From: JARIHC01 sp035692985
Lineage (GTDB): Bacteria > Patescibacteriota > Saccharimonadia > Saccharimonadales > UBA4665
Assembly: GCA_035692985.1 (NCBI GenBank)
Contig: DASSHG010000007.1
Coordinates: 48,934-112,933 of the forward strand
Direction: 5' to 3'
DNA: 64,000 nt
Below the pieces are notes generated by a model that was given only the letters and a program-made list of their open reading frames with translations, ran no database searches and had not been told where the DNA came from. This document shows, one piece after another, positions 1 to 8,107 of the stretch. Numbering within the stretch: position 1 is the stretch's first letter; each line of letters begins with the position of its first letter. Both the position numbers and the translations under genes were made by a program.

Positions 1-1
1 A

Positions 2-406
2 GTAAAAGCCATCGCTACCAAACTGCCTGATTTTCTGGAATATGATGCCGAGAAATTGGTGGAAATCGGCGACCACGTAACAGTGGCTGACCTAACCGCT
101 CCCGAAGGCGTAGAGATTGAAACCGAACCGGAGCACTCCATAGCGACAGTATATGAACCAAGCGCAATAGCCGCCGCCAATGAAGCGGCTGCCGGTGACG
201 CCGAAGAAGGCGAGGAACCTGTTGAAGAAGGTGCCGAGGGCACTGAGGGCGAAACAGCCGAAGGCGGAGAAAGTGCCGAGGGTGGAAACGGTGAGGAAGG
301 ACAATCTGGTGAGAGCAAACCGGGCGGCAAAGACCAAAAAGAACCCAAACCTTCATCCGTCGAGGCTGCCAAAGAAGACGCCAAAGCCGAGTCTGCCAAC
401 AAATAA
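2..406 (+). CDS. rplY: 50S ribosomal protein L25/Ctc, C-terminal part (partial)
   Basis: This is the 3' end of a large-subunit protein that binds 5S rRNA; its start lies outside the window. The visible part contains the TL5/Ctc C-terminal beta domain (LPDFLEYDAEKL, GDHVTVADL, GVEIETEPEHSIATV). That is the usual pattern of the longer L25 form. It is followed by about 60 residues of Glu/Gly/Ala-rich low complexity ending in a short Lys-rich stretch. The acidic tail is longer than usual, and similar tails occur on S16 and KhpA in this window. The reading frame is open from base 2. The family call is fairly sure; the upstream part cannot be judged. Confidence 0.85.
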   Translation, partial: VKAIATKLPDFLEYDAEKLVEIGDHVTVADLTAPEGVEIETEPEHSIATVYEPSAIAAANEAAAGDAEEGEEPVEEGAEGTEGETAEGGESAEGGNGEEGQSGESKPGGKDQKEPKPSSVEAAKEDAKAESANK

Positions 407-447
407 ACAAATCCAAATGGCCGCATAGTTATTAAAAACCCTCCAAT

Positions 448-568
448 TGTCTACAATGTACTCCCACGTTGATATCGCGTTTACTGGATAAACTAATAGT
501 GGGCAATTGGGGGCATGTGCATAACTTTTTAATAAAGATTTAATAATTTAATTGTTAAATTGTAGACA
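448..568. promoter_or_regulatory. Regulatory region of the first two-component cassette
   Basis: The gap between rplY and the response regulator holds a widely spaced inverted repeat, TGTCTACAAT (448-457) and ATTGTAGACA (559-568). Between the arms is an AT-rich run with repeated TTTAATAA/TTTAATTG elements and the motif TAACTTTTTAATAA at 522-535. A near-identical motif lies upstream of the second response regulator gene (50220-50240). OmpR/PhoB-type regulators usually bind direct repeats of about 11 bp, so an autoregulatory operator is plausible. The function is inferred. Confidence 0.45.
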
Positions 569-582
569 GGAGATCCGTGTCT

Positions 583-1266
583 ATGAAGTTACTGTGCATT
601 GAGGATAATACCGAACTAATCGAAAGTCTGCGTTATTTCTTTGAAACTGAATCTAAAATTGAGAATGCTACCACTGGTAAAGACGGACTGGTCTTGGCTG
701 GCCGCCGCGAGTACGATGCCATTGTATTAGACCTTGGCTTGCCCGATATGTCGGGGCTGGAAGTCTGCCGGAAACTGAGAGAGGCGGATATCCAGTCACC
801 AATCCTGGTTTTGTCTGGCTCTAAGGACAGCGCCACTAAAGTAACTCTTTTTGAAGCCGGCGCCGATGATTACCTGACCAAACCGTTTACCATGGCTGAA
901 TTGCGGGCCCGCTTATTCGCCTTGCTACGGCGTACTAATTTTGACAACGACCGGCAGGACCTGTACTTGTTGAAAGTAGGTAACTTAACACTGGATCCGC
1001 TAAGTGGCCGCGTAGAGCGCTCCGGCAAACTCATTAAGCTGCGCCGCAAAGAATTCGGTATTTTGGAATATTTAATGCGCAACAGGGATAAAATCGTCAC
1101 CCGCTCGATGATTATGGACAATGTCTGGGAGCCGAATTGCACGTCATGGGATGGAACAGTCAACGTCCACATAAAACGTCTCCGGGACCAGATTGACCGC
1201 CCTTACGGGCACAAGCTTATAAAAACCGCTTACGGCTTGGGCTATACTATCAGTGATAGGTCGTAG
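583..1266 (+). CDS. OmpR/PhoB-family response regulator
   Basis: This is a cytoplasmic two-component transcription factor. The receiver domain (residues 1-115) has the acidic pair E7/D8, the phosphoacceptor D50 in IVLDLGLPDMSG, S78 at the switch position and K100 in YLTKPF. The winged-helix effector domain (about 130-225) has the family pattern RRKEFGILEYLMRN and the C-terminal TAYGLGYTI. ATG 583 is preferred to GTG 577 because AGGAG at 569-573 is then spaced normally. It heads a same-strand run with a peptide gene, a sensor kinase and two isoprenoid enzymes, so it is the likely partner of the kinase at 1478. ComA of the ComQXPA system is a NarL-type regulator, whereas this one is OmpR-type. 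Confidence 0.93.
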   Translation: MKLLCIEDNTELIESLRYFFETESKIENATTGKDGLVLAGRREYDAIVLDLGLPDMSGLEVCRKLREADIQSPILVLSGSKDSATKVTLFEAGADDYLTKPFTMAELRARLFALLRRTNFDNDRQDLYLLKVGNLTLDPLSGRVERSGKLIKLRRKEFGILEYLMRNRDKIVTRSMIMDNVWEPNCTSWDGTVNVHIKRLRDQIDRPYGHKLIKTAYGLGYTISDRS

Positions 1267-1299
1267 CCGCAGATTAAAGCGAGGAGAAAGGAGGTGGGC

Positions 1300-1416
1300 A
1301 TGAAAGATATCGTAACGAGCATATTGACAGATGAAAGCGCTCGTGACAGCGCAGCCGTAGAAGGCGCGCTATTACAACGGGCAGCAGCAATTCCATGGTC
1401 TAGCGTGGATTTGTAG
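1300..1416 (+). CDS. 38-residue peptide gene, candidate secreted or modified signal peptide
   Basis: This short gene lies between a response regulator and its likely kinase. It is preceded by AAGGAGGT (1288-1295), a perfect anti-Shine-Dalgarno complement and the strongest ribosome site seen in the window, four bases before the ATG. The product begins MKDIVTSILTDES and ends AAAIPWSSVDL, with one Trp at residue 33, six from the end. It has no Cys, no signal peptide and no transmembrane helix. A 10-bp hairpin follows. The place between regulator and kinase, the terminal Trp and the downstream prenyl synthase recall ComX precursors, which are prenylated on a Trp near the C-terminus. No family was recognised by sequence alone, so the pheromone role is a hypothesis; it could be an unrelated small protein. 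Confidence 0.55.
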   Translation: MKDIVTSILTDESARDSAAVEGALLQRAAAIPWSSVDL

Positions 1417-1426
1417 CAGCAAAAGG

Positions 1427-1456
1427 CCGGGCAGCGAATCAAAAAACGCTGCCCGG
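1427..1456 (+). other. 10-bp perfect hairpin between peptide gene and kinase
   Basis: The arms CCGGGCAGCG (1427-1436) and CGCTGCCCGG (1447-1456) enclose a 10-nt A-rich loop. No T-tract follows on the plus strand, so it is not a standard intrinsic terminator. It could limit read-through or stabilise the 3' end of the peptide mRNA, making the peptide more abundant than the kinase. That role is inferred. Confidence 0.6.
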
Positions 1457-1477
1457 TTCAAACTAACTATTCTGTTC

Positions 1478-2875
1478 ATGAGGCATACATTCTATAACCG
1501 GTTCATCAAACCGCTCTCTAAAAATTCTGACCAGGCCGAACGCGAAATCGTGCTCAACTACCTGCTAGTCGGCATATTCGCCCTAGCGGTCATAACCCTG
1601 GTGGATACGCTTCTGGCACCAGTTATTTCTGGCGAGTCATTTTATCCGTTGCGATTACTGGCCATGACTATTAATATCGCGATCATAGCCGGACTTTATT
1701 TCGTGGCGCGCTACAAACAACTTCACAAAGCCGTCGCTATCACCCTGACGCTATTGATAATAACATCCGGTTATTTTGTAGCCAGCCAATGGGGCGTACT
1801 AAATACTAACAGCGTATTGCTATTCAGTCTGGCCGTAGTCATGGCCGGCGTTTTGATAGGTGCCAGGTATTCTTTGTACGCGACCTGCTTTATAGCGGTA
1901 GTGCTGGCATATCTCCAAAACGGTGAAGCGGCTGGCCGCCTACATCCCGATCTTAGCTGGCTGACAACAAAACCTACAGCCGGCGACGTAGTGGGCTTCT
2001 CGGCTATATTATTCGTTATAGCATGGGTATCATGGCTGTTTAACCGCCAGATGGAACTATCTCTCAAGCGGGCCCAGCGTTCAGAGAAAGCACTGCAGCG
2101 GCAAAGGGACTCGCTGGAAGCAAAGGTTGAAAAGAGAGCCCGCCAATTAGAGGCCGCCCAGCTGGAAAAAATGCAGCAGCTGTACCGTTTTGCCGAATTG
2201 GGGCAATTAAGTACGGCGCTCTTTCACGACCTTGCCGATCATCTCTCAACAGTAAATTTGGATATAGAAGGCTTAGCGACAGGCGAGCGCCCTGATATTA
2301 TGCGGCGTATTCAAGAAAATGTGGGTGAAATCAATGCCATAGTCCGGCGGGTACGCAGACAGATCGGGGGCAGGAGCGATGTGGAGGTTTTTGATGTCGT
2401 CGGCGAAGTCAAGGAGGTCATTAAAATCCTGGCGCCGGCCGCTGAGCGGGCCGAAGTTGCCGTATCTATTAATATTGATAGGTCAATTGAACCCTCGCTA
2501 TCATGCAGGGGCGATATAACCCGTTTCCGGCAGGTTATCCTGAATATAATAAGCAATGGTATAGAAGCTTACCCTGCCCCAGGTGCCTCAGCGGCCGGGC
2601 GGTCCGTAACCGTTGGGTTAACACGCCAGAGTTCCACTCTATTGATCAGTGTAACTGACCATGGCCGGGGTATCCGGCCGGCTGACCAAACGAAAATATT
2701 CGAACCCTTCTACACTACTAAAGAGAAAGGTGTCGGGATCGGCCTTTTCATTGTTAAGCAGGTGCTGGAGAAAGACTTTGGCGGCAGCCTGACGGTTGCC
2801 AGCAATAAAACACAAGGCACAACTTTTACTATTAGTTTGCCAAAGAGTTATTATGCCCGCAAAAGCCGTAGTTGA
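1478..2875 (+). CDS. Sensor histidine kinase with six-helix membrane domain
   Basis: This is a membrane kinase expected to phosphorylate the regulator at 583. The first 190 residues form about six hydrophobic segments (roughly 28-50, 58-80, 86-104, 112-130, 133-150, 168-187) with no large extracellular loop. A coiled coil follows (about 195-235). The phosphoacceptor is H250 in ALFHDLADHLS. The ATPase domain carries an N box (IISNGIEAY), G1 (DHGRGI) and G2 (GVGIGLFIVKQ). Multi-helix input domains without a periplasmic sensor fold are typical of kinases sensing hydrophobic or prenylated ligands, such as ComP, but also of membrane-stress sensors. It overlaps the next gene by 23 bp, suggesting coupling to the isoprenoid enzymes. 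Confidence 0.9.
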   Translation: MRHTFYNRFIKPLSKNSDQAEREIVLNYLLVGIFALAVITLVDTLLAPVISGESFYPLRLLAMTINIAIIAGLYFVARYKQLHKAVAITLTLLIITSGYFVASQWGVLNTNSVLLFSLAVVMAGVLIGARYSLYATCFIAVVLAYLQNGEAAGRLHPDLSWLTTKPTAGDVVGFSAILFVIAWVSWLFNRQMELSLKRAQRSEKALQRQRDSLEAKVEKRARQLEAAQLEKMQQLYRFAELGQLSTALFHDLADHLSTVNLDIEGLATGERPDIMRRIQENVGEINAIVRRVRRQIGGRSDVEVFDVVGEVKEVIKILAPAAERAEVAVSINIDRSIEPSLSCRGDITRFRQVILNIISNGIEAYPAPGASAAGRSVTVGLTRQSSTLLISVTDHGRGIRPADQTKIFEPFYTTKEKGVGIGLFIVKQVLEKDFGGSLTVASNKTQGTTFTISLPKSYYARKSRS

Positions 2876-4814
2876 CCGTGCCATTTCAACCGGCATGGAA
2901 TACATAGCCGGCCAACAGCTTCCAAACGGCGGTTTCGCGAGTTTTTCCAGTCCATCGCTCCTACCGTTCAAGCCGGAGATTACCCTTAGGACGACCTTCA
3001 CCCCGTCATTGATATTGGCCGCTTTAGCCGCGGCCCGAATTCCCGGATCCCAGAAGGTTTGTGGCCGGACGGTAGATTTTTTGCGCGGCCAGGCTGGCGC
3101 CCACTGGTCTTTTAATTATTGGGCCAAACGTACAAGAGAGCGCCGTATGCAGCCGTATCCGGACGACCTGGACGATACTTTTTGCGCCTTGGCGGCTTTG
3201 TATTCATACGATCCAGCTGTGGTTGGAGCGGGTGTGCTGGCTAAAGCGACCAAACTCTTGCTGGCGACCGAGGTTACGGTTGGCGGTCCGTACCGGACCT
3301 GGCTAGTGTCGTCAGACAGCGAACCGGTATGGCGGGATATAGATGTAGCAGTCAACGCTAATGTCGCTTATTTTTTGACGCTGATAGGCAGTCCGTTGCC
3401 CAAACTTACCGGTTTTTTGGATGATGCTATTAAACGGAGGCAGCTGGGCTCGCCTTATTATCCGTCAGCCCGCGTGCCGGCATATTATATCGCCCGCGGT
3501 TATAACGGAAAGCAGGGCGGCGAATTGATAAAATTTATTAGCGGACTGCTGGACTCGTCTGGCACGGCGCTGGATTTGGCACTTTGCGTCTCGTCGCTGC
3601 TGCGTTTGGATCCTGCTGCCTGTCCGGATGATGCAGTGGCCAGTTTACTGCGAATGCAAGCCGCGGACGGCGCCTGGCCGGCAGCCGCTTTTTGCCTGGA
3701 TCCGGCTATAAAGGGCCAGCCTTATTACAATGGCGCGCCGGCCCTGACTACGGCCTGCGCCCTGGAGGCGCTGGGACTATATCGCCAAACCGGCCAGGCG
3801 CCGTCCGCTAAACCGGCTGGTTCCAGTCAGCCAAAACCGCGAGACTCCATATTGGAAATGGGCAAAAGCCAGCTCGAGGGTTTGGCGCCGGATTTGCGGG
3901 CCTCCATGCTTTGGTCGCTAGAAGCGATGGCGTCGTCCAGCAACGGCCCGGAAATTATGTATCTGGCCGCCCGTTTTAGACAATCTCTTGCCAAACCGGC
4001 CAGGCGCCGTCCACCGGCTAATTTGATACAGACGCTTGGGTTGGCAAATCTATACGGCTGGCTGGCCTATACCATTTATGATGATTTTCTGGACGAAGAG
4101 GGCAAACCGGAACTGTTGTCTGTTGCCAATGTCGCTATGCGCCGCTCCTTGGAAAACTATTTCAGCGCGTTGCCGTCCAACCGTAATTTTCACCGGCTGG
4201 TCCGCCAGATTTTCGACACAATAGATAGCGCCAATGCCTGGGAACTGGCGCATTGCCGGTTTGAACGCCGGGGCGATTGCCTGGTAGTCGGCCGTTTGCC
4301 GGCTTACGGTGATCTCTCTAAGCTGGCCGAGCGCTCCCTTGGCCACGCGCTATCACCGATGGCCGTCCTGGCCGCCGCCGGCACCAGCCCCACCAGCGCC
4401 CCCGCCCAGCAGACGCTCCAAGCGTTCCGCCACTACCTTATAGCCCGCCAGCTGAACGATGACGCCCACGACTGGCCGGAAGACCTGCGGAACGGCCATA
4501 TCACGCCTGTGGTTGCCCGGCTGCTAAAAGACCTAAAGGTCAAACCGGGCGAATATTCTGTGGACATATTGTTAAAAGGCGCCCGTCCACAATTCTGGAA
4601 TTTCACGTTGCCTGAAATATGCCGGCAGATGCGACGGCACATCAGGCTCAGCCGCCAAGCTCTAAAGCGCTCAGCCGTCTTCCAAACGGAAAATGTTGTC
4701 AGCGACCTGCTGAACAGCTTGGAGACTTCCGTGGCGGACACCCTCCATCAACAGGGCCAGGCCAAAACTTTCCTTAAACAATATAATAATCATTACAAAA
4801 AAGGAGCTAAATAA
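2853..4814 (+). CDS. Two-module terpene-cyclase-like protein (class II-like plus class I-like)
   Basis: The protein has 653 residues if it starts at ATG 2853, inside the kinase 3' end; an upstream in-frame TTG at 2796 is less likely. The N-terminal half resembles the squalene-cyclase/prenyltransferase alpha-alpha barrel. It has repeat motifs QQLPNGGF (21-28) and MQAADGAW, and D105-L-D-D-T, matching the DxDDT proton-donor motif of class II terpene cyclases. The C-terminal half resembles an all-helical class I isoprenoid enzyme, with D410-D-F-L-D-E (DDxxD) and N535-D-D-A-H-D-W as a second metal-binding site. A bifunctional cyclase using the product of the next gene is a natural reading. Substrate and product are unknown, and either half could be non-catalytic. 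It overlaps the next ATG by one base. Confidence 0.7.
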   Translation: MPAKAVVDRAISTGMEYIAGQQLPNGGFASFSSPSLLPFKPEITLRTTFTPSLILAALAAARIPGSQKVCGRTVDFLRGQAGAHWSFNYWAKRTRERRMQPYPDDLDDTFCALAALYSYDPAVVGAGVLAKATKLLLATEVTVGGPYRTWLVSSDSEPVWRDIDVAVNANVAYFLTLIGSPLPKLTGFLDDAIKRRQLGSPYYPSARVPAYYIARGYNGKQGGELIKFISGLLDSSGTALDLALCVSSLLRLDPAACPDDAVASLLRMQAADGAWPAAAFCLDPAIKGQPYYNGAPALTTACALEALGLYRQTGQAPSAKPAGSSQPKPRDSILEMGKSQLEGLAPDLRASMLWSLEAMASSSNGPEIMYLAARFRQSLAKPARRRPPANLIQTLGLANLYGWLAYTIYDDFLDEEGKPELLSVANVAMRRSLENYFSALPSNRNFHRLVRQIFDTIDSANAWELAHCRFERRGDCLVVGRLPAYGDLSKLAERSLGHALSPMAVLAAAGTSPTSAPAQQTLQAFRHYLIARQLNDDAHDWPEDLRNGHITPVVARLLKDLKVKPGEYSVDILLKGARPQFWNFTLPEICRQMRRHIRLSRQALKRSAVFQTENVVSDLLNSLETSVADTLHQQGQAKTFLKQYNNHYKKGAK

Positions 4815-5854
4815 TGAAAGCCATACTGGCATACAGCCCATTACTGCACACCAAGATCCGCAAGACTATCGCTGCCGAACAGGCTAAGCCGAACCACACC
4901 GGCTCTTGGCGGACTGATTTTCTCAAACGCCTGGCGCCCTATGCTACCGGCGGTAAGCTGATACGAGGCAGTCTGGTCTGTTTCAGCTATGAAGCCTTCG
5001 CTGGCCAGAAACCTACCCCAGAAATTATTGATGTCGCCATAGCGCTGGAGCTAATCCATAGCGCCTTGCTAATGCACGACGATGTTATGGATAATGATGA
5101 TTTCCGCCGCGGCCGTCCATCTTTTCACAACCAATACAAAAAAATTGGCCGTCGCCAGGGCCTGGTTGAACCGGAGCGCTTTGGGGCCAATATGGCTATT
5201 TGCGCCGCCGACATGTGCCTGTTCTTAGCACAAAGGTTGCTGGCGGATGCACCACTGGCTGTCCACGAACTGTTCGGTGATGTATTGATCGAGGTGTGCG
5301 ACGGCCAGATGCAGGATATCTATTCCCAGGCCCGCCCCCACGCGCCTTCCAAGCAGGCTATCTATAATCTGATGCGCGCTAAAACGGCGTCTTATACCCT
5401 CTCTTTGCCGTTGGCCGTAGGCGCGGCATTAGCTGGCCAACCCCCCGCCACTGTCAATAAGTTGCGGCGCTTAGGTGATGCCGCCGGCACGATCTTTCAG
5501 ATCCGCGACGACGAGTTAGGAATAATGGGGGACACCAACAAAACCGGCAAACCTGTCGGCGCTGACATCCGGGAGGGTAAAAAGACGTTAATCTACTATT
5601 ACTTGATGAAAACTTGCGATATCCGTGAAAGACACCGGCTAAGGGAAATATTTGGCAACCCGGACATTGGACTGTCTGACATCGCGGCCGTCCAAAAATT
5701 CATTAAACAGCATAATATAACGCGGCTTCTTGGTGTTGAGATCCAGCGCCTGGAAGGCCGGGCGCTGAGGACGCTCGAAACCATTGATTTACCCAACCAA
5801 TATAAAACCGAGCTCAAATCACTAATAGCTTTTTGCGCTCAACGCCAGGCTTAG
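4814..5854 (+). CDS. Polyprenyl diphosphate synthase (trans-isoprenyl synthase family)
   Basis: This enzyme condenses isopentenyl diphosphate with allylic diphosphates. Visible motifs are GGKLIRG (46-52), the first Asp-rich motif D89-D-V-M-D with RRGRPS following, and the second Asp-rich motif D232-D-E-L-G followed by GKPVGADIREGKKT. Small residues ahead of the first motif (S83, A84) suggest a chain longer than C15, perhaps C20; this is inference from family rules. The 346-residue length is normal. It is translationally coupled (TAATGA) to the terpene-cyclase-like gene. It could feed that enzyme or, as ComQ does, prenylate a peptide; ComQ belongs to this same superfamily. Confidence 0.92.
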   Translation: MKAILAYSPLLHTKIRKTIAAEQAKPNHTGSWRTDFLKRLAPYATGGKLIRGSLVCFSYEAFAGQKPTPEIIDVAIALELIHSALLMHDDVMDNDDFRRGRPSFHNQYKKIGRRQGLVEPERFGANMAICAADMCLFLAQRLLADAPLAVHELFGDVLIEVCDGQMQDIYSQARPHAPSKQAIYNLMRAKTASYTLSLPLAVGAALAGQPPATVNKLRRLGDAAGTIFQIRDDELGIMGDTNKTGKPVGADIREGKKTLIYYYLMKTCDIRERHRLREIFGNPDIGLSDIAAVQKFIKQHNITRLLGVEIQRLEGRALRTLETIDLPNQYKTELKSLIAFCAQRQA

Positions 5855-5919
5855 GCTTGGTCTAGTGCCAGCGCCATTTACGATTACGTCTCAAAAGAGC
5901 ATAATAAAAGCTTAGCCCT

Positions 5920-6588
5920 ATGGAAAACTCGCCGTCAGTATCAAACAAAGAAACCATTGAAGAGCAGGCCCATCGCTCGGTAGCGCCCGAGGCTAACCAG
6001 CTACACGGGAAAAACCTGCCTCCGGAGCGTATTGGGCACGTGCTAGTCTCGGCCGATATCGAATCTGCTAAGCTGCCCGCTATGTCCAAACCGGAAGCAG
6101 TTGCCGCCGTCCATGACCCGGGCTACCGGGCCGCTACCATGGGCCGCCAGGAGTTGCTGGAACTCAGCGAGGAAATCAGCATTGATAACACCACGCTGCG
6201 ACATATCTATGACACGCACCTGATAGGCGAAAACGGTCTGCGCCGGTTGGTCTACGAACATACCCACGGCGGTAACGTTAAAGAAGCTCTGCATCACGAA
6301 ATCCTGGAGCATGAAACTGATTTTGAGCGCGACCCGGAATTGCGGCACCAATTGTTGCGCCGGGACCAAGAGCCAGCCAGTTTTAAGCTCGGTGACCTTC
6401 TGACCCGGGCCGGTATAAGCGAAGCAGACGGTAGTGTCCAGCCGCTCAATACTAAACTGCCGGCCGCGCACCGCGCTAAGCGTCTCCAGCTGCAAGCCCG
6501 CCAGCGCCGGCTACTCGACATCGTTTCTATCAGCATCATCCTTATCTTGTTGATTTTGGTTATACTGCTCGCCATGAGCCGGCGTTAA
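5920..6588 (+). CDS. Orphan tail-anchored membrane protein
   Basis: I do not recognise this 222-residue protein. It is soluble and charged for about 190 residues. It has a His/Glu-rich helical middle (EALHHEILEHETDFERD) and one C-terminal hydrophobic helix (about 197-219) ending in SRR. There is no N-terminal signal, so it should be tail-anchored with the bulk in the cytoplasm. It follows the prenyl synthase by 65 bp on the same strand and could belong to that transcript, but nothing links it to isoprenoid chemistry. There is no clear Shine-Dalgarno site before ATG 5920. Confidence 0.7.
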   Translation: MENSPSVSNKETIEEQAHRSVAPEANQLHGKNLPPERIGHVLVSADIESAKLPAMSKPEAVAAVHDPGYRAATMGRQELLELSEEISIDNTTLRHIYDTHLIGENGLRRLVYEHTHGGNVKEALHHEILEHETDFERDPELRHQLLRRDQEPASFKLGDLLTRAGISEADGSVQPLNTKLPAAHRAKRLQLQARQRRLLDIVSISIILILLILVILLAMSRR

Positions 6589-6610
6589 ACGTTATATATA
6601 ATATATATAT

Positions 6611-8107
6611 ATGACCACTAAACTAGAACGCAAACTGGCGGAATTGCCGAAACAGCCCGGCGTCTATTTCCACAAGGACAAAAAAGGGCAGATTATTTAT
6701 GTTGGCAAAGCGGCGGTCTTGCGCAACCGCGTGCGGCAATATTTCCAGAAATCACGCGGACGCGACCCAAAGACCGAAGCGCTAGTATCGGAAATTGCCG
6801 ACATCGACTGGCAGGTCGTGGATAGCGAAATCGAAGCCTTATTTTTAGAGGGCGAGCTGATCCGGCGCTACATGCCGCGCTACAACATCCTGCTGCGCGA
6901 CGACAAGGCGCTAAGCTACATCCGGATTGATTACGACAGCGACTACCCGACAGTTTCTACAACCCGCCGGCCCCTGGACGATGGCGCCCGCTACTTTGGC
7001 CCGTATTTCAGTACCATCGGCGTCCGCCAATCTTTGAAATTATTGCGCCGGATTTTCCCATACGCAACCCGTCAGATCGGCGGCCAGAAAAGAGCCACGC
7101 TGCATTATCACCTGGGCTTGGATCCCGGGCTGGAGGAACGCAAAACCAGCCTGGAAGATTACCGCGCTAATCTGCGCAAGCTCATGGCGGTCATTCAGGG
7201 CAAACGCAAGACCATTGAACGGGAGCTGGAACGTGACATGAAGCGCGCATCCAAGGCCTCCGACTTTGAAAGAGCCGTTAAACTACGCAACCAACTATTT
7301 GCTTTGCAAAACCTGAACCGGCAAGTTGTTTTTAGTGACAAAGAATTCCTGGATATCAGCAAAGACCATGCCTTGAACGAATTAGTTAACATGTTAAGTA
7401 TTAAGCGTTTCCCACAAAGAATCGAGGGATATGACATCAGCCATCAGCAAGGCAGCGACGTGGTAGCCAGCATGGTTGTCTTTACGAACGGTGTCAGCAA
7501 TAAGTCTGAGTACCGTAAATTCAAAACCAAGTCTAACCGCAACGACGATTTCTTCAATATGAACGAAACGCTTAAACGCCGCCTCAGCGAACGCAATATA
7601 AAAGCCTGGGGTAAGCCGGATCTAGTGCTGATTGACGGCGGCAAAGGCCAGCTGGATGCCGCTATCCATGCCCGTGACGAATGCGGCTGCTCCAAAATTC
7701 CATTTATCGGTCTGGCCAAGCGCGAAGAGCAGATAGTAGTGGATAAACAGCGGTCAAATGTGACACTTAACATGTCAAGTGTTCAAGAATTGGGCGGGTT
7801 TACGACAGAAACCGATGGTTATGTGCTCATAAATATGCCGCACAATACCAATTTAGTGAAGCTTTTGCAGCGCATTCGCGATGAATCGCACCGTTTTGCT
7901 GTCAGCTATCATTCTACTCTCAAAACCAAACGCCAAACTGCCAGTTTGCTCGATGACATTCCCGGCATTGGCCCAGCCACCCGCAAAAAACTGTTACGGG
8001 AATTTGGCTCCATGCGCGGCATCGCCCAAGCCAGCGAAAAAGAACTCAGTAAAGTCGTAGGCAAAACCAAAGCAAAACAACTGGCAAAATATTTAGCAGG
8101 ACAATAG
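6611..8107 (+). CDS. uvrC: Excinuclease ABC subunit C
   Basis: This subunit makes the dual incisions in nucleotide excision repair with UvrA and UvrB. Domains in order are an N-terminal GIY-YIG nuclease (GVYFHKDKKG and IIYVGKA, residues 17-35), a UVR helix hairpin near 205-235 (KASDFERAVKLRNQL), the RNase H-like nuclease with GYDISHQQG, VLIDGGKGQ and RDESHRFA, and C-terminal helix-hairpin-helices (DDIPGIGPATRKKLL). At 498 residues it is shorter than most UvrC. The Cys-containing segment common after the first nuclease domain is absent. TATAAT at 6597-6602 lies 8 bp before the ATG and no Shine-Dalgarno is seen, so translation may be leaderless. Confidence 0.97.
   Translation: MTTKLERKLAELPKQPGVYFHKDKKGQIIYVGKAAVLRNRVRQYFQKSRGRDPKTEALVSEIADIDWQVVDSEIEALFLEGELIRRYMPRYNILLRDDKALSYIRIDYDSDYPTVSTTRRPLDDGARYFGPYFSTIGVRQSLKLLRRIFPYATRQIGGQKRATLHYHLGLDPGLEERKTSLEDYRANLRKLMAVIQGKRKTIERELERDMKRASKASDFERAVKLRNQLFALQNLNRQVVFSDKEFLDISKDHALNELVNMLSIKRFPQRIEGYDISHQQGSDVVASMVVFTNGVSNKSEYRKFKTKSNRNDDFFNMNETLKRRLSERNIKAWGKPDLVLIDGGKGQLDAAIHARDECGCSKIPFIGLAKREEQIVVDKQRSNVTLNMSSVQELGGFTTETDGYVLINMPHNTNLVKLLQRIRDESHRFAVSYHSTLKTKRQTASLLDDIPGIGPATRKKLLREFGSMRGIAQASEKELSKVVGKTKAKQLAKYLAGQ

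Noticed and set aside
1427..1456. Intrinsic terminator after the 38-codon gene
   Set aside because: The stem is perfect but followed by TTCAAAC rather than a T-run, so it is reported only as a hairpin.
6043..6495. Long minus-strand ORF opposite the tail-anchored protein gene
   Set aside because: It is a mirror frame of a gene with coherent hydrophobic C-terminus and start context; its translation shows no domain.
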